64,000 nt of DNA. Source: Gigantopelta aegis (taxonomy: Eukaryota; Mollusca; Gastropoda; Neomphalida; Peltospiridae). Shown here piece after piece: positions 54,901-63,007 of this stretch. The stretch is from the NCBI RefSeq assembly GCF_016097555.1, contig NC_054701.1:6197093-6261092 (forward strand), given 5' to 3'. Below the pieces are notes generated by a model. The model did not search any database, was not told the origin of the DNA, and saw only the letters and a list, made by a program, of their open reading frames with translations. Each line of letters begins with the position of its first letter. The first letter of the stretch is position 1. A program made the position numbers and the translations under genes.

Positions 54901-56991
54901 AAACAACGGGCCGTATTGTTGATTGTCATAAATGACTACCGTCACTACGCATAGTTAACCCATGACCCAAATGAAAATGTCATGACCCGTACGAACCAGG
55001 TATATCTGGCCACTGAATTACATCAAATTATTTGTTTTTGTCAAATATACTCCTTTATTTCACTAAATCGTATCGCGCAACCGCCACCTGTGGGTCAGAC
55101 TAGGGGAGCAATTAACAGTTACAGTGACTCCTGGCAGCAGAGCCTGCGCACATGAAAGGTGGAATTTCAGACACCGATGAATTAAACGTCTTGTTGATTG
55201 TTGAGTGACTGGACATGCCAAAATATTTGGTAGCCCGGCGGACTACCAGGGTTAGACAATTGGTAGTCCAAGTGAGAAATTGGTAGCCAAAACAGTCCGG
55301 GCTACCGCTAAGGTTGAGCCTTGCTATATTGAAATTTAATGTTTATTTTGTAATTGTGCTAAATTAATTAAAAAGTAAAATATTACAATAACCCAGGGTT
55401 AATTTAACTGTGCTTTTTTAATTTAACTATGCTTTGAATGACTGGGCCCAGAAGCATATCCTGGTTAGCTGTTGACAATTTAGAATACATGACAGAATAA
55501 TTTAGCTCCAAATTAACTCAGTGCATTACAATATATTATCAAATTTACCATTCACACTTCACACTAAGTGGACGGTTATGTGTCATGCAACTCGGGTAAA
55601 CTTTTCTGAAACAAAAATAAGAAAACACATCAGTCATAATTGCTAACATACTTGGGTTTTGGACTTTCTTTGTCCGTTTTCTTTTCTCTTGATTCGGTCT
55701 TCAATTTTGAAAATGTCTGTATCTTTCTTAGTTTATGTTTCTTTGCCTTTGGATTTTGGGCATCAACATCCTTGTTTTTTGCAGAAGACAACTTTCTCTT
55801 CCGTGAAATATTTTCCTCCTTGGTTTTCTCAAGCATCTGTAAAACAATATTAATTATTAGCATCAGGACTATATATTATTATCAAAGAACATTTTATCCA
55901 GTATCCTGTCACGATTCGCTAAACAAGTTTCTCAATTCTTTAACATTAACTATTCATTGCTAATCAATTTTCAAACTAATAGCAAATGTTGCTAATCAAA
56001 ATTTTGAAAACAAAATGTTCCACGATTATTATAATTATAATAAAAGCAAACACAATTGAGTGATATTGACCATAAACAAATCACAGATTTTTAAACTTTG
56101 CAGGATTAAGTAAAGTGGAGGGATTAGCAGAATTTTTTGAGCAGCATTAATATCTGGAATTACAGGTCATGGATTAAAAACTGTGTACATTTTATTAGAA
56201 TGTACTCTGGGTGGAAGCCACATACACAAATACACCTCAGAAATGGAAAGAAAACCTCCAAAAACTAATTACCTGTTATGTTACATTACCTGCTTCAAAT
56301 TCAGCCAATTGCTTGAGACATCTTTGCTTGTTTTATATCCGTCAACCACTCCCTTTATTCCATCATGTCCAACCACCTTTTCTTTTTCAGTTACACCAGC
56401 CATGTCTACATCCTTGTATTTCTTCTTGAACCTGACTTTCAAACCATCAACTGGTACTGTGACATTAAGAGATTTAGAGTTATGAGTCCGATCATTCAAG
56501 CCACCCTTATTGAATGGGGTTGTGTTACTTCCATCACATGTATGACTAGATACATCTCCTTTACTCAAAGTACAACCAGTCAAGTCTGGTTTTTTCTTTA
56601 TTGATGTTTTACCGACACTACAATCAGTCAAGTCTGGTTTTTTCTTTATTGATGTTTTACTGACACTACAATCAGTAAAGTCTTTTTTTTTCTTTATCAA
56701 TGTTTTATCGACACTACAATCAGTCAAGTCTGCTTTTTTCTTTACTGATGTTTTATCGACACTGCAATCAGTTGGGTTTATTTTCTTCTTTATCGAAGAG
56801 TCTTCTTCAGCTTCTCTCTTCAGTTTCCTATGCAGGCGCCGTCTTTTCCATCTTGTCATCTTCCCTTCAGAATGAGAGGACGTATCTTTGATTCTAGCAA
56901 TGTCATCTTTTGTGCATTGAAAATGCTTATGTTTACTGTGAAGGCCATTAAACTTTGCTTTTCTGTTTACTGATGTATTTGGCTTAACCAT
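36814..56991 (-). CDS. REXO4: REXO4, RNA exonuclease 4-like DEDDh 3'-5' exonuclease
   Basis: Seven coding exons on the minus strand: 56991-56290, 55836-55652, 48539-48429, 48178-47985, 43407-43319, 39282-39133 and 36933-36814 (1551 nt, 516 residues plus stop), all GT/AG and in phase. The C-terminal exonuclease domain (~333-482) has Exo [11 protein letters not shown] (D341, E343), Exo [18 protein letters not shown] (D425) and Exo [17 protein letters not shown] (H475, D480), so all five DEDDh residues are present. PDIWFDDVD before the domain is also a REXO4 hallmark. The family comprises nucleolar/nuclear RNases related to yeast Rex4 in pre-rRNA processing. The Lys-rich N-terminus (~1-295) is longer than in human REXO4 (422 residues) and contains five ~16-residue repeats. 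Introns are packed with minisatellites and transposons. Confidence 0.95.
37540..37715. mobile_element. Small palindromic MITE in REXO4 intron 6
   Basis: Inverted arms 'cgacttgtcgtatgcgat' and 'atcgcatgcgacaagtc' with similarity extending outward to 'ttcatcatg' / 'cataatgag'. A fragment of the same arm appears at 48251-48297 in REXO4 intron 3. Ends are approximate. Confidence 0.5.
37835..38035 (-). mobile_element. SINE copy in REXO4 intron 6
   Basis: Plus reading 'tgtttaacaacaccactaga', 'agcaagggatcttttatatg', 'tccagttgtggtgcactggt'. Head missing. Confidence 0.75.
38827..39095 (-). mobile_element. SINE copy in REXO4 intron 6
   Basis: Plus reading 'gtttaacgacaccactagag', 'ccattagtagcaagggatct', 'tgatataccagttgtggtgc', 'ggggatcgatcctagtccga'. 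It ends ~40 bp before exon 6. Confidence 0.8.
39133..39282 (-). CDS. REXO4: REXO4 exon 6
   Basis: Acceptor 'aaataaatag', donor GTGAGT, phase 0 in and out. Encodes [20 protein letters not shown]… through [17 protein letters not shown], including catalytic H475. Confidence 0.93.
40118..40262 (-). mobile_element. SINE copy, head portion, in REXO4 intron 5
   Basis: Plus reading 'gggatagcacataccacggc', 'gatataccagtggtggtgca', 'accactgggctacatcccac'. The body beyond the first third is absent. Confidence 0.75.
40366..41130 (+). repeat. ~59-bp minisatellite, ~13 units, REXO4 intron 5
   Basis: Unit contains 'gaacacacttcatgtacact', 'tcaaacacgattcatattct' and 'gtgaaacccttaaaa(g/c)aa'. Units differ by substitutions and 1-4 bp indels. 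No exon match seen in the unit. Confidence 0.93.
41137..41290. mobile_element. MITE related to 23339-23466 (inverted, diverged)
   Basis: Shares 'aactatttgattggt', 'ccatttggtttaacgtga' and 'gaacattt/acgtt' blocks with the inverse of the copy in CNBP intron 1. Confidence 0.5.
41825..43035 (-). mobile_element. Dispersed TTAA-flanked element, copy B (complete)
   Basis: The most complete copy (1.2 kb), inverted relative to copies A and C, inside REXO4 intron 5. Flanked by TTAA at 41821-41824 and 43036-43039. Ends 'aggagaggacaatt' and, inverted, 'aggtagggtcaact' are imperfect TIRs. No transposase. Confidence 0.65.
43319..43407 (-). CDS. REXO4: REXO4 exon 5 (Exo II motif)
   Basis: Acceptor 'tatttacag', donor GTATTT, phase 1 in and phase 0 out. 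Encodes [20 protein letters not shown] then GHALSNDLK, aligning with the human [14 protein letters not shown] region. Confidence 0.93.
43664..45432 (+). repeat. 42/45-bp minisatellite spanning an assembly gap, REXO4 intron 4
   Basis: Unit 'agttattttatttatcctgc' + 'aatcttatatcttaaggcag' + 'taact', with a 3-bp shorter form 'caatctatctt' and variants in 'atcctgc/atgctgc' and 'aaggc/aacgc/aatgc'. About 35 units are visible plus an unknown number in the gap. Confidence 0.93.
43950..44149. other. Assembly gap (200 N)
   Basis: Exactly 200 N inside the 42/45-bp minisatellite. The round number suggests a placeholder, so true array length is unknown. Confidence 0.99.
45833..46383 (+). repeat. 40-bp minisatellite, ~14 units, REXO4 intron 4
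   Basis: Unit 'tgctgtagtgtttaaaaact' + 'agggtctgtcactttaaata'. It abuts the 60-bp junction array. No exon sequence recognised in the unit. Confidence 0.93.
46400..47990 (-). repeat. 60-bp minisatellite made of the REXO4 exon 4 / intron 4 junction, ~26-27 units
   Basis: On the minus strand each unit reads 'agtggggtgacg' + '(c/t)cacaacacttgatcaatg' (the last ~31 nt of exon 4), then 'gtaggagctttatttaaaac' and 'cttgtcgtc' (first ~29 nt of intron 4). The true exon end at 47985 is the first unit in transcription order. Nearly every unit keeps the donor-like ATG|GTAGGAG. The 60-bp period gives a spurious 202-codon frame on the plus strand. Confidence 0.96.
47985..48178 (-). CDS. REXO4: REXO4 exon 4 (Exo I motif)
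   Basis: Acceptor 'gatttttag', donor GTAGGA, phase 2 in and phase 1 out. Encodes [18 protein letters not shown]… [19 protein letters not shown]… and ends [10 protein letters not shown]. The last ~31 nt and the donor are the seed of the 60-bp array that starts directly at this exon end. Reading past the donor meets TAA within 18 nt. Confidence 0.93.
48245..48430 (-). repeat. Partial duplications of the REXO4 exon 3 donor region in intron 3
   Basis: Minus-strand 'cacgtttgatgg|gtacgtac' occurs twice beyond the true donor 'cacgtttgatgg|gtatgtaa', once with 24 nt of exon 3 ('ggtcaagctgggcacgtttg'). The units also share 'cagg(g/a)gc(g/a)ttcttatcatcc' and 'atttgtcacac', a piece of the MITE at 37540-37715. 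Confidence 0.85.
48429..48539 (-). CDS. REXO4: REXO4 exon 3
   Basis: Acceptor 'gctctttcag', donor GTATGT, phase 2 in and out. Encodes [15 protein letters not shown]… ending …LVKLGTFD plus a split Gly. DIWFDDVD is the pre-exonuclease motif of the family. Its 3' end and donor are partly duplicated in the following intron. Confidence 0.9.
48612..48925 (-). mobile_element. SINE copy in REXO4 intron 2
   Basis: Plus reading 'tgtttaatgacacaactaga', 'ccagtagcaagggatcttta', 'acagcacataccacatcctt', 'gcacctcaggcgagtgttct'. Full length but diverged. Confidence 0.75.
49331..49949 (+). repeat. 619-bp direct repeat, copy 1
   Basis: From 'ttggtagccccacaactttt' to 'tctgaggcc'. About five differences from copy 2, roughly 99% identical. 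Confidence 0.95.
49961..50630 (+). repeat. 336-bp tandem duplication (two units)
   Basis: Units start at 49961 and 50297 with 'gatgtttgacacagggtgac'. They are homologous throughout, with a few indels in 'aattaaattaaattttatta'. It lies at the 3' side of the transposase. Confidence 0.9.
51241..53301 (-). CDS. Mutator-like transposase, uninterrupted ORF
   Basis: 686 codons without a break. Homology suggests the second Met (53244) as start, giving [20 protein letters not shown], the typical opening 'FKKGHxPWNKG' of the metazoan Mutator-like transposase family; the 19 residues before it look like leader. A catalytic-domain candidate spans ~270-570: D277 in AMDGRYN, D380 in VPTDGDSRS and E558 in [10 protein letters not shown] are the likely DDE triad, with a Cys/His cluster CPGGHPDC inside. 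The C-terminus has CKYCG and a basic segment. The enzyme would cut and rejoin DNA at element ends. Intactness suggests recent activity or recent arrival. It sits antisense to nothing and in the same direction as REXO4, inside its intron 2. Family assignment is from remembered sequence patterns, not a search. Confidence 0.85.
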   Translation of the reverse strand: MDMHTTISISLFYTLRVTSMEGNTRRKTQFKKGHAPWNKGETLLHEHASPESHTEKLRPVVWMNIDVFALVTKSSSTSATISTPDCEGASQPVRLLRPITSTCTASEMKEEQQCKDKEGMRIMDNDRMVDAWNAAFRYHSTASPECDEPEMQILKEVKWGLCWKVTLHCVNCDFTAPESKLYNEVKTNKPGPNAAKTNVGLAIGLQDTPVGNTRARVLLAGMDIPPPCRSSMQRTSYKVSTAVTDLNEKDMAQKVELLKDINMKRGNEHDEINIAMDGRYNSTTITSRKKPGQNASQAIGLACVTMTERKFIVSACFQNKLCWTRAWLRNKGIHVMCPGGHPDCTANLPPFAPLSEYEMGKDIGTDLALQGILIKYVPTDGDSRSSAGVDSALKLLDPMWKVQRLADPTHLGQSQFRKCYKANFSSDMFTGSTREQKREAQKVFSQDMKARCSLILKELMKLHTGNIGVLKRNLPKVLQSTLSCYGGDCSKCSWYSVVCSGGITNNWWHRSMFLGTHIITELNMNENDKMLVLELLKIKLSISAVEKMKLYTDTQKCEAANRSLSVSLPKNVNYSRTMTGRAASTIHRLNNAPGTSMIEKCKYCGIELSARVRRSLRQMDKESDYQKRYQNNPQVVKRHLVQQGSKIRDHLRYKHLHRDQQADYKKGLLDIDSQRADNSCDHSYSK
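53853..54471 (+). repeat. 619-bp direct repeat, copy 2
   Basis: Same orientation as 49331-49949, offset 4522 bp. The sequence after copy 2 ('atatggtatg…') is single copy. Confidence 0.95.
55652..55836 (-). CDS. REXO4: REXO4 exon 2
   Basis: Acceptor 'tgttttacag', donor GTATGT, phase 0 in and phase 2 out. Encodes a basic segment [18 protein letters not shown]… ending …KESPKP plus a split Lys. The 7.1-kb intron after it is mostly the TIR element at 49265-55323. Confidence 0.85.
56290..56991 (-). CDS. REXO4: REXO4 exon 1, Lys-rich N-terminal extension
   Basis: Start ATG in context 'gagagATGG'; donor GTAATG; ends in phase 0 after 234 codons (…NLKQ). Basic, low-complexity, likely carrying nuclear/nucleolar targeting signals (for example [12 protein letters not shown]). 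Contains a coding minisatellite at 56560-56796. Confidence 0.85.
56560..56796 (-). repeat. Coding 48-bp minisatellite in REXO4 exon 1 (~5 units of 16 residues)
   Basis: Units of the form [16 protein letters not shown], with variants [16 protein letters not shown] and [16 protein letters not shown]. Frame is preserved because the unit is 48 bp. Confidence 0.85.
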
Positions 56992-57584
56992 CTCTCAAAA
57001 ACACTTTATCTCCAGTGATACTTTTTCTGCTAATTTCAAATATTCCTTTTATAAAGAGCAATCTTTTGATGTAATGGTAAAAAATTGTCACTCCTGGTAA
57101 ATAACAATTTTCTTGAATTGTGTGTACTGTATGTATAAATTACCACAACAAAAAATTATGTTGTTGGTTTTTTTAATTTATAGTAACTGTTATATAAAAA
57201 TTATTTACATGTACTTCATTTTAGATTCATAAGTTTACATTTCCTTCAATACCATTTTCATAAGATGGTCCAACTTAGTATAAAGAAACAATCCTGAAAA
57301 ATAATAAAATAGAACATTATTAATTTATTACCTTGGAACCGTGACATATACAATATATATATATATCCTTAAAAAAAAGTAGGAGAACTCTAATAAGAAT
57401 TTACAATTGCCAAAATTGTAAGGTATATTAGCTGTGGGGAATGGTTATATGATAATAGTGTATTAATTGGGCAAACATTACAACTGGTAGTTCAGTATTA
57501 CAGTACATTTTATGACCACCAAAGATCTTGAAGGACGATTGGGGTCAAAAGTGAAATTTAAAAAATGATGTTTTTTTATCAGTC
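56992..57584. other. Region immediately upstream of REXO4
   Basis: Should contain the REXO4 5' UTR and promoter. AT-rich with no clear TATA box or CpG-rich core; nothing I can name. Confidence 0.35.
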
Positions 57585-58522
57585 TTTATACACACTTTAA
57601 GAAATTAAAAACGTGTAATAATAAAGAAAGTGATTATTCCTGCTAACTGGGGGCAGCCATTATCTTTTGTTTTCGGTGTGCCTGGAATGCTAGCTTGGGA
57701 TGAAGTGACGTAAACTTAACCAACTCCTGTATGCACAGTGTAAACAAAGGCAGTCATTTACGACAAGGTGCTTCGCTTTTATCAACCTGAGTTGTAAAAC
57801 AACATAAATGACTTGATAATATGATAAACTATTTAACTAAATATATTTTAATTTGCATTAATAGAAAAAAATGGGGTTATAGTATTTTTCTCGCTTAAAA
57901 AATCCAAAGAAAAAAATGCATATCATTAGGCCTATTGGTAGGGTACGTTGGAGCACAAACGACCATTTACGAAACCCAAGTGATAATGTTCTTTTCTTTG
58001 GGACTATGTAATTGGTCAGTTTTACAGAATTATTTACAGAAATAAAGCAGGACGGCTGATAATGTCCATTACGATTTGAAGGGTTGCAGCGCAGTTATTC
58101 CACAATACCCTTTGATTTTAATAAAACAGGCATATATTTTTGTTTGTGTCTAGACCGTCCAAAATATACACCAGCCAATCAGGAACGACAAGTACAGGCC
58201 ACAAAAAGAAAAGACCAATTTGACAATGGTAGTTTATTTTGTATTGAAAAATAATATATACTTATTGCTGGCTTGTGATGCATCTGCAAAAATCAGGTAA
58301 ATTTTGTGTCTTCAGTTCTAAGACTAATTCCTGACATGACATGTTGAGTATTACGTAACAACCAGCTCGCCATGGGGCATATTCACTGAGATGGTACAAA
58401 ATGGCTGCGCCCATTAATAACCGTCACATTTAACCGTTTTATTATTAAATATAAGATTATACTTGTTAATATTAAGCAATAATATGCATTATATATTGTT
58501 GAATATGCATACCAGGATTAGT
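57585..58522 (+). mobile_element. Dispersed TTAA-flanked element, copy C (ends eroded)
   Basis: Colinear with copies A and inverted B: 'gctaactgggggcagcc', 'tagttaaatagttta'-type block (inverse), 'gtaattggtcagtttt', 'gaatatgcataccagg'. It stops before the terminal 'ccctcct'. Serves as an empty site for the MITE at 451-608. Confidence 0.65.
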
Positions 58523-58589
58523 GGTAATGGTGGTGGTAAACTATTACTTAATGGTTGACAACTTAATTATTAACATTCTTACAAGAAAG

Positions 58590-58939
58590 AAATGTTTTAT
58601 TTAACGACGCACTCAACACATTTTATTTACGGTTATATAGCGTCAGACATATGGTTAAGGACCACACAGATTTTGAGAGGAAACCCGCTGTCACCACTAC
58701 ATGGGCTACTCTTCCGATTACCAGCAAGGGATCTTTTAGTTGCGCTTCCAACAGGCAGGATAGCACAAACCATGGCCTTTGTTGAACCAGTTATGGATCA
58801 CTGGTCGGTGCAAGTGGTTTACACCTACCCATTGAGCCTTGCGGAGCACTCACTCAGGGTTTGGAGTCGGTATCTGGATCCAAACCCAGTACCTACCAGC
58901 CTGTAGACCGATGGCCTACCACGACACCACCGAGGCCGG
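58590..58939 (-). mobile_element. SINE copy, second head type
   Basis: Minus-strand counterpart of 10312-10672. Plus reading 'ttatttaacgacgcactcaa', 'agcaagggatctttta', 'cactggtcggtgcaagtggt' and head 'acgacaccaccgaggccgg'. Full length. Confidence 0.85.
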
Positions 58940-59120
58940 TCATTTTTACAAATTCATCTAGACTGAAGGCATGAGACTGAGTTCGACCCATACCCACTTT
59001 CAATGCAATGGACTTGAATGGTTAGAGTTAGTTTTAAGGTTAGGCTTAGGGTTAGTCTTAGAGATTTTGATATAGAGGGGTACGATCGAACTCTTTCCTC
59101 ATCTTTGTTATATAATATAT

Positions 59121-59966
59121 ACTCTTCAAAAGAAGAAATGCAAAACCACATTGTCGTAACATTTGGAGAATTGATTTAATTATTGAATGGTGAGTCCGAT
59201 AATTACCAAATGTTGCAGGATTGTTCACAATTCACTCTAGTCCATTGTGAGTAAGTGATAGGACACACCACCAAGGTCAAGGTCATCTGGAGTCAATACC
59301 GGGTGTGGCCCCCGCGTGTGTTGACAACTGCCTGGCACCGCCTGCCCATTGAAGCAACCAGAGTACGGATGACGTCCCGGGGGATGGTGGCCCACTCGGC
59401 TTGCAAGGCTGCTGCCAGCTCGGGCAGGGTCTGGGGCTGTGGTCGTCGCTGTCGGAGGCCCGGGGGTAGTGACCCGTGGTCGACCGGATCTAGGGAGGTC
59501 ACGTGTTGATCCATGTTGCTGGTAACGGTCCCACAGTCTGGAGATGGTGCTTGGGGACACATGGAATGCCCTGGCAACGGCCGTTCTGGATTCGCCTGCG
59601 TCTAGTCGGCCGATGGCATTGTTTCTCTGCAGTTCACTGAGACGTGGCATGTCCTGGATTGTCAACTGTCAGCCAGATACAGAGGCCAGGCAAGCGAACA
59701 CCCTGCACTTTTATACTGTCGGTGTTCATGTTGCACGTGCAGACAACGCACGTGCAGTGGTGACATGGTTTGCACGTGGCTGCGTTTTTGCGAATATTCA
59801 CATTTTGGAACTTTATTGTACAGTAGCTGCGTTTTATCGAATGTAACCGTGGGAATGTGTTTGGGACATGCAATGACCATATATTCACAAAGCATGAACC
59901 GGTAGGAAACATAAAATCGGAGTTATAACCCATTTGTACCCTTTTGCGTTTCTTTTTTTGAAGAGT
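59121..59966 (-). mobile_element. Internally deleted copy of the mariner at 16316-17775
   Basis: TIRs 'actcttcaaaagaagaa' and inverse of 'ttctttttttgaagagt' are intact, but ~630 bp of the transposase middle is missing. The N-terminal part is in frame (MPRLSELQRNNAIGRLDAGE… STRDLPRSGRPRVTTPG), then jumps to the C-terminal third. It could only move with transposase from elsewhere. Confidence 0.88.
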
Positions 59967-60165
59967 ATATAATATCCAATGTCAGACTTTCCTTTGGCAC
60001 TGTCACTCGATTGATATAAAGATGGGAATAATTTTTATGGGGAGCACTTATCTTTGTCACCGTCTCCCGATTGATATCAAGAGTGGAATAATTTTTATGG
60101 GGCACAATTTTATGAAACAAGAATAAATAAATAATTAAATTTATAAATAAACATATTTTACCTTA

Positions 60166-60406
60166 GGGACGGTCCATAAATGTCAATGGTTTTCATAATC
60201 CTAACAATGTTAGGATTGGGTTTGACCCCCCCCCCCCCCCCCCACCAATCCTAACATAAAAACATTGATATGATGTGTACGAAACATTGACCTTCGATGG
60301 ACCGATGTTTTACCTGAAAAGCAATCCGAACATGGCTTTTACCCCCTCCCCCCCTTCCGAACATTGTTTGGATTTGTGAAGCACATCGATATTTATGGAC
60401 CGTCCC
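60166..60406. mobile_element. Harbinger-type MITE with TTA target duplication
   Basis: TIRs 'gggacggtccataaat' and 'atttatggaccgtccc', flanked by TTA on both sides (60163-60165, 60407-60409). Interior has a poly-C run and 'aatcctaac' inversions. TTA duplication fits PIF/Harbinger. Confidence 0.75.
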
Positions 60407-61073
60407 TTACTTACCCCTCTATTACCTTCCTTTCTTCTTTTTCAACCAACTCTGTTATTCACATATTATATTGATGATATTTAAGTTATAAACATTTATC
60501 ACTTACCTGGATTAGATCCCACAACTTTCAGATTAACGTCATTTGTTCACCTATGTATCCAGTAGACCAATGAGTTTTGTTGAAAGACTACCAATGTTTT
60601 ATTCTTATGAACTTCCTAAATCTTAATCCGGAAGTTGACGAACTTATCCGAATTATTACAGACACAGTAATATAATATTATCTTAATAGCCACTGATTGC
60701 CCTAATTGACACTGTCAGTTGAAAAAATCAATATGATCGTGATTTTCGTAAAACAATTTGTCATCATGAGTTACATTGCAAGCATTTTTCACTGATTGCA
60801 TGAATGTTGTTGAAATAAAGGTATAAAACACAGAAAAGCATTATTTGTCAATTGACATCATTATTATGCTGGAAGGTGAAAGTAGTTGTGAGAAAAGGAA
60901 ATTAGAAAATTGCGAGGAAAAAGTAGTAAAAACAAGAAAGGTGTATTGAAATATTTAAATTTGTATAGATTATTAAAAATTGTAGAAGACGAACAAAAAA
61001 ACAATAGAATTTTGTCAAATTTTTTAACCTTTTACCTAAATCATCACAATATAAAAACTGCACAGAAAAATAA

Positions 61074-61448
61074 AATAAAATATTTACAGTCAAAAGAAAA
61101 GATCATGAAAGAGTAACGTATAAATTTCAATGGAATAAAAGAGAATGCAGAAATAAAGGAAATCAAATATCAATCCGATCTAACACTTGGTTTGCTTCAT
61201 CCAACGTGTCACTAAGGAAAAATCTTCTGTTGGTGTATTGTTTTGTATATAGACAGGACTATGGTAGTGCTATCCGAGTAACGTTCATCACTTCTGGAGA
61301 AAGCAGTGACACACAAAGTTCTGATGATACTCGTAAATGTGTAATACAAACATCAAGTCGAATGGTAGCAGAATACTACAATTATTGTAGAGAAGTTTGT
61401 TCTTTAAAAAGTTTTATTGTTGAAAAAGAAGGATACTGTGAATCATAA
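61074..61448 (+). pseudogene. Merlin-like (ISXO2-type) transposase fragment
   Basis: Plus-strand frame reading KRKDHERVTYKFQWNKRECR, then ISIRSNTWFASSNVSLRKNL, then SSRMVAEYYNYCREVC before a stop at 61446. This is the order seen at the N-terminus of Merlin/IS1016 transposases: zinc-ribbon tail, (S)xRxxTWF motif, helix, then 'WYxxCREVC'. The DDE part is absent, and upstream sequence (60866-61071) is in other frames. Assignment from remembered motifs. Confidence 0.55.
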
Positions 61449-61460
61449 GCCATGATAATG

Positions 61461-62661
61461 CAGTCGATTCGTCCACTGGACAATTCATCCACTGAAAATT
61501 CGTCCACTGAGGAACTCGAGACGATTCGTCCACTACACAAAATCAATTCCGGACAATTCGTCCACTGGGGTTTTATTTCCCCAGTACATTTCGTCCACGG
61601 CCTAAATAATGTGTACTACATGTACGTGGGGGCTAAATAAATTATAAGATATATTTTACCCCGTATTTTTTTTTGCTGTGTCATAAATTTACAAAGGTGA
61701 AAATAAATGATACTGCATTAGATTACGCTTGGTAGATGTTTTTGTAACAATGCTCTGCAGACATAATTATTTGGTGTTTCTATTTATTCGGTTATTATTT
61801 GTTTCTATAATGTACGCCTTTCACGCTACATGTCCTAGGATGTTTTTAGTACAATATGCCCAGTAAAGATAATCTTTAGCCCTTCCCTTTCAACTTGTTT
61901 GGTTTCTGTTTGCTTTACCAATTAAGTGTACAGGTGTACTCTATTGTGATATTATAATTAGCAATGCAGGCTCATTACTGCTTAAGCTTGTTTCACCAAG
62001 TTGGATCCAGTAGCGTCTAAAACAACACGCCTTATTTCAAAGCGGCACCGCTAACTACCTGTATGGACGGAATGAATGAATGAATGTTTAACGACACCCC
62101 AGCACGAAAAATACATCGGCTATTGGGTGTCAAACTATGGCAATGCAAACAAATAAGGTAATGGTCAACATCAATATAAAAATTCAAGATTTAAATAAAA
62201 ACACTGTAAAGAATTATACAAATATCACAGATAGATACTGACTTTTACTCAAAAGTTCAATGTGTGCTGTATTGGCCATTCTCAAAGAGAATGTTACACC
62301 CCTGCACCACGGTGAGGTTACATCACGCTCAGGGGTGTATGGACGGAGGGGTAATAAAGTCTTCCGACGCGGAGGCTTGCATTACCTATTTACCACATCG
62401 TGTACGAGCGAGTGGACGAATCATCCGCATGATAATGAATACAAACAGTTAATAAAAACTAGATAGTAATGTTGAATTCTAACTCTATTTTACTTTTTTG
62501 GTTATACTATAGTATACCACAAAATAATGTTAAGAAACGATTACAATGTCAAAGAAATAACTATTAATATGTTTGAAAAAAATGCAGTCGAGTGGAAGAA
62601 TTGTCCGAGGTGAGTGGATGAATCGTCCGGTGGACGAATTGTCCAGTGGACGAACCGTCTG
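61461..62661. mobile_element. 1.2-kb TIR element with repeated 'ttcgtccactgg' motifs
   Basis: Left end 'cagtcgattcgtccactgga' and, inverted, right end 'cagacggttcgtccactgga'. Several more 'cgtccac' / 'gtggacga' motifs lie in both subterminal regions (61461-61600, 62590-62661), plus one at 62411. No transposase. The interior contains an older SINE-like repeat at about 62075-62215. CAG…CTG termini and clustered subterminal motifs fit hAT-like elements; no target duplication found. Confidence 0.6.
62075..62215 (+). repeat. SINE-like repeat shared with 12340-12470
   Basis: Contains '(gaat)n', 'gtttaacgacacccc', 'aaaatacatcggctatt' and 'ggtcaacatcaatataaaa'. Same orientation as the CNBP-downstream copy. 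Confidence 0.5.
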
Positions 62662-63007
62662 GAAAGCATGATAAGGGAAGCTATGCTGCATGCTTTTAAA
62701 TTAAAATTGGCGTTATGTCAAACATAATGCATTAAAAGGTAAAACATTTAAACTTCACAGATAAACCAACTTATTAATTCCGTACTGAACAAAATATTAC
62801 AATAATAACCAGTAAATATGCAACCAAGTAACAAATCCAAATTAAAAACACGGCCACTCACATGTTTACATGGCCGCGGACATATTGCAAGGGAAACAAC
62901 TCTATTCAATACATTGCTTTATTTTTGAGTTTCAACAACGTGCCTGAAAATGTTTTGGACGGGTGTAGGAAGGTGCCAAAAAAGGGGGGTGGGGGGGGGG
63001 GTACACA

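Larger units (their letters stand above)
49265..55323 (-). mobile_element. 6-kb TIR element carrying a Mutator-like transposase, in REXO4 intron 2
   Basis: Left end 'caggccttgacctt' with 'gtggtagcccgg' and further 'ggtagccc' motifs; right end, inverted, 'caaggctcaacctt' with 'gcggtagcccgg' and several 'ggctacc' motifs. Between them lie two 619-bp direct repeats (49331-49949, 53853-54471), a 336-bp tandem duplication and the transposase ORF. I find no convincing target duplication. Either the whole unit is one autonomous transposon or a transposase-bearing segment is nested in a TIR element; the sequence alone does not decide. Confidence 0.6.

Noticed and set aside
59019..59062. Telomere-like 'ttaggcttagggttag' string
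   Set aside because: Only a few degenerate repeats; too short to call an interstitial telomeric tract.
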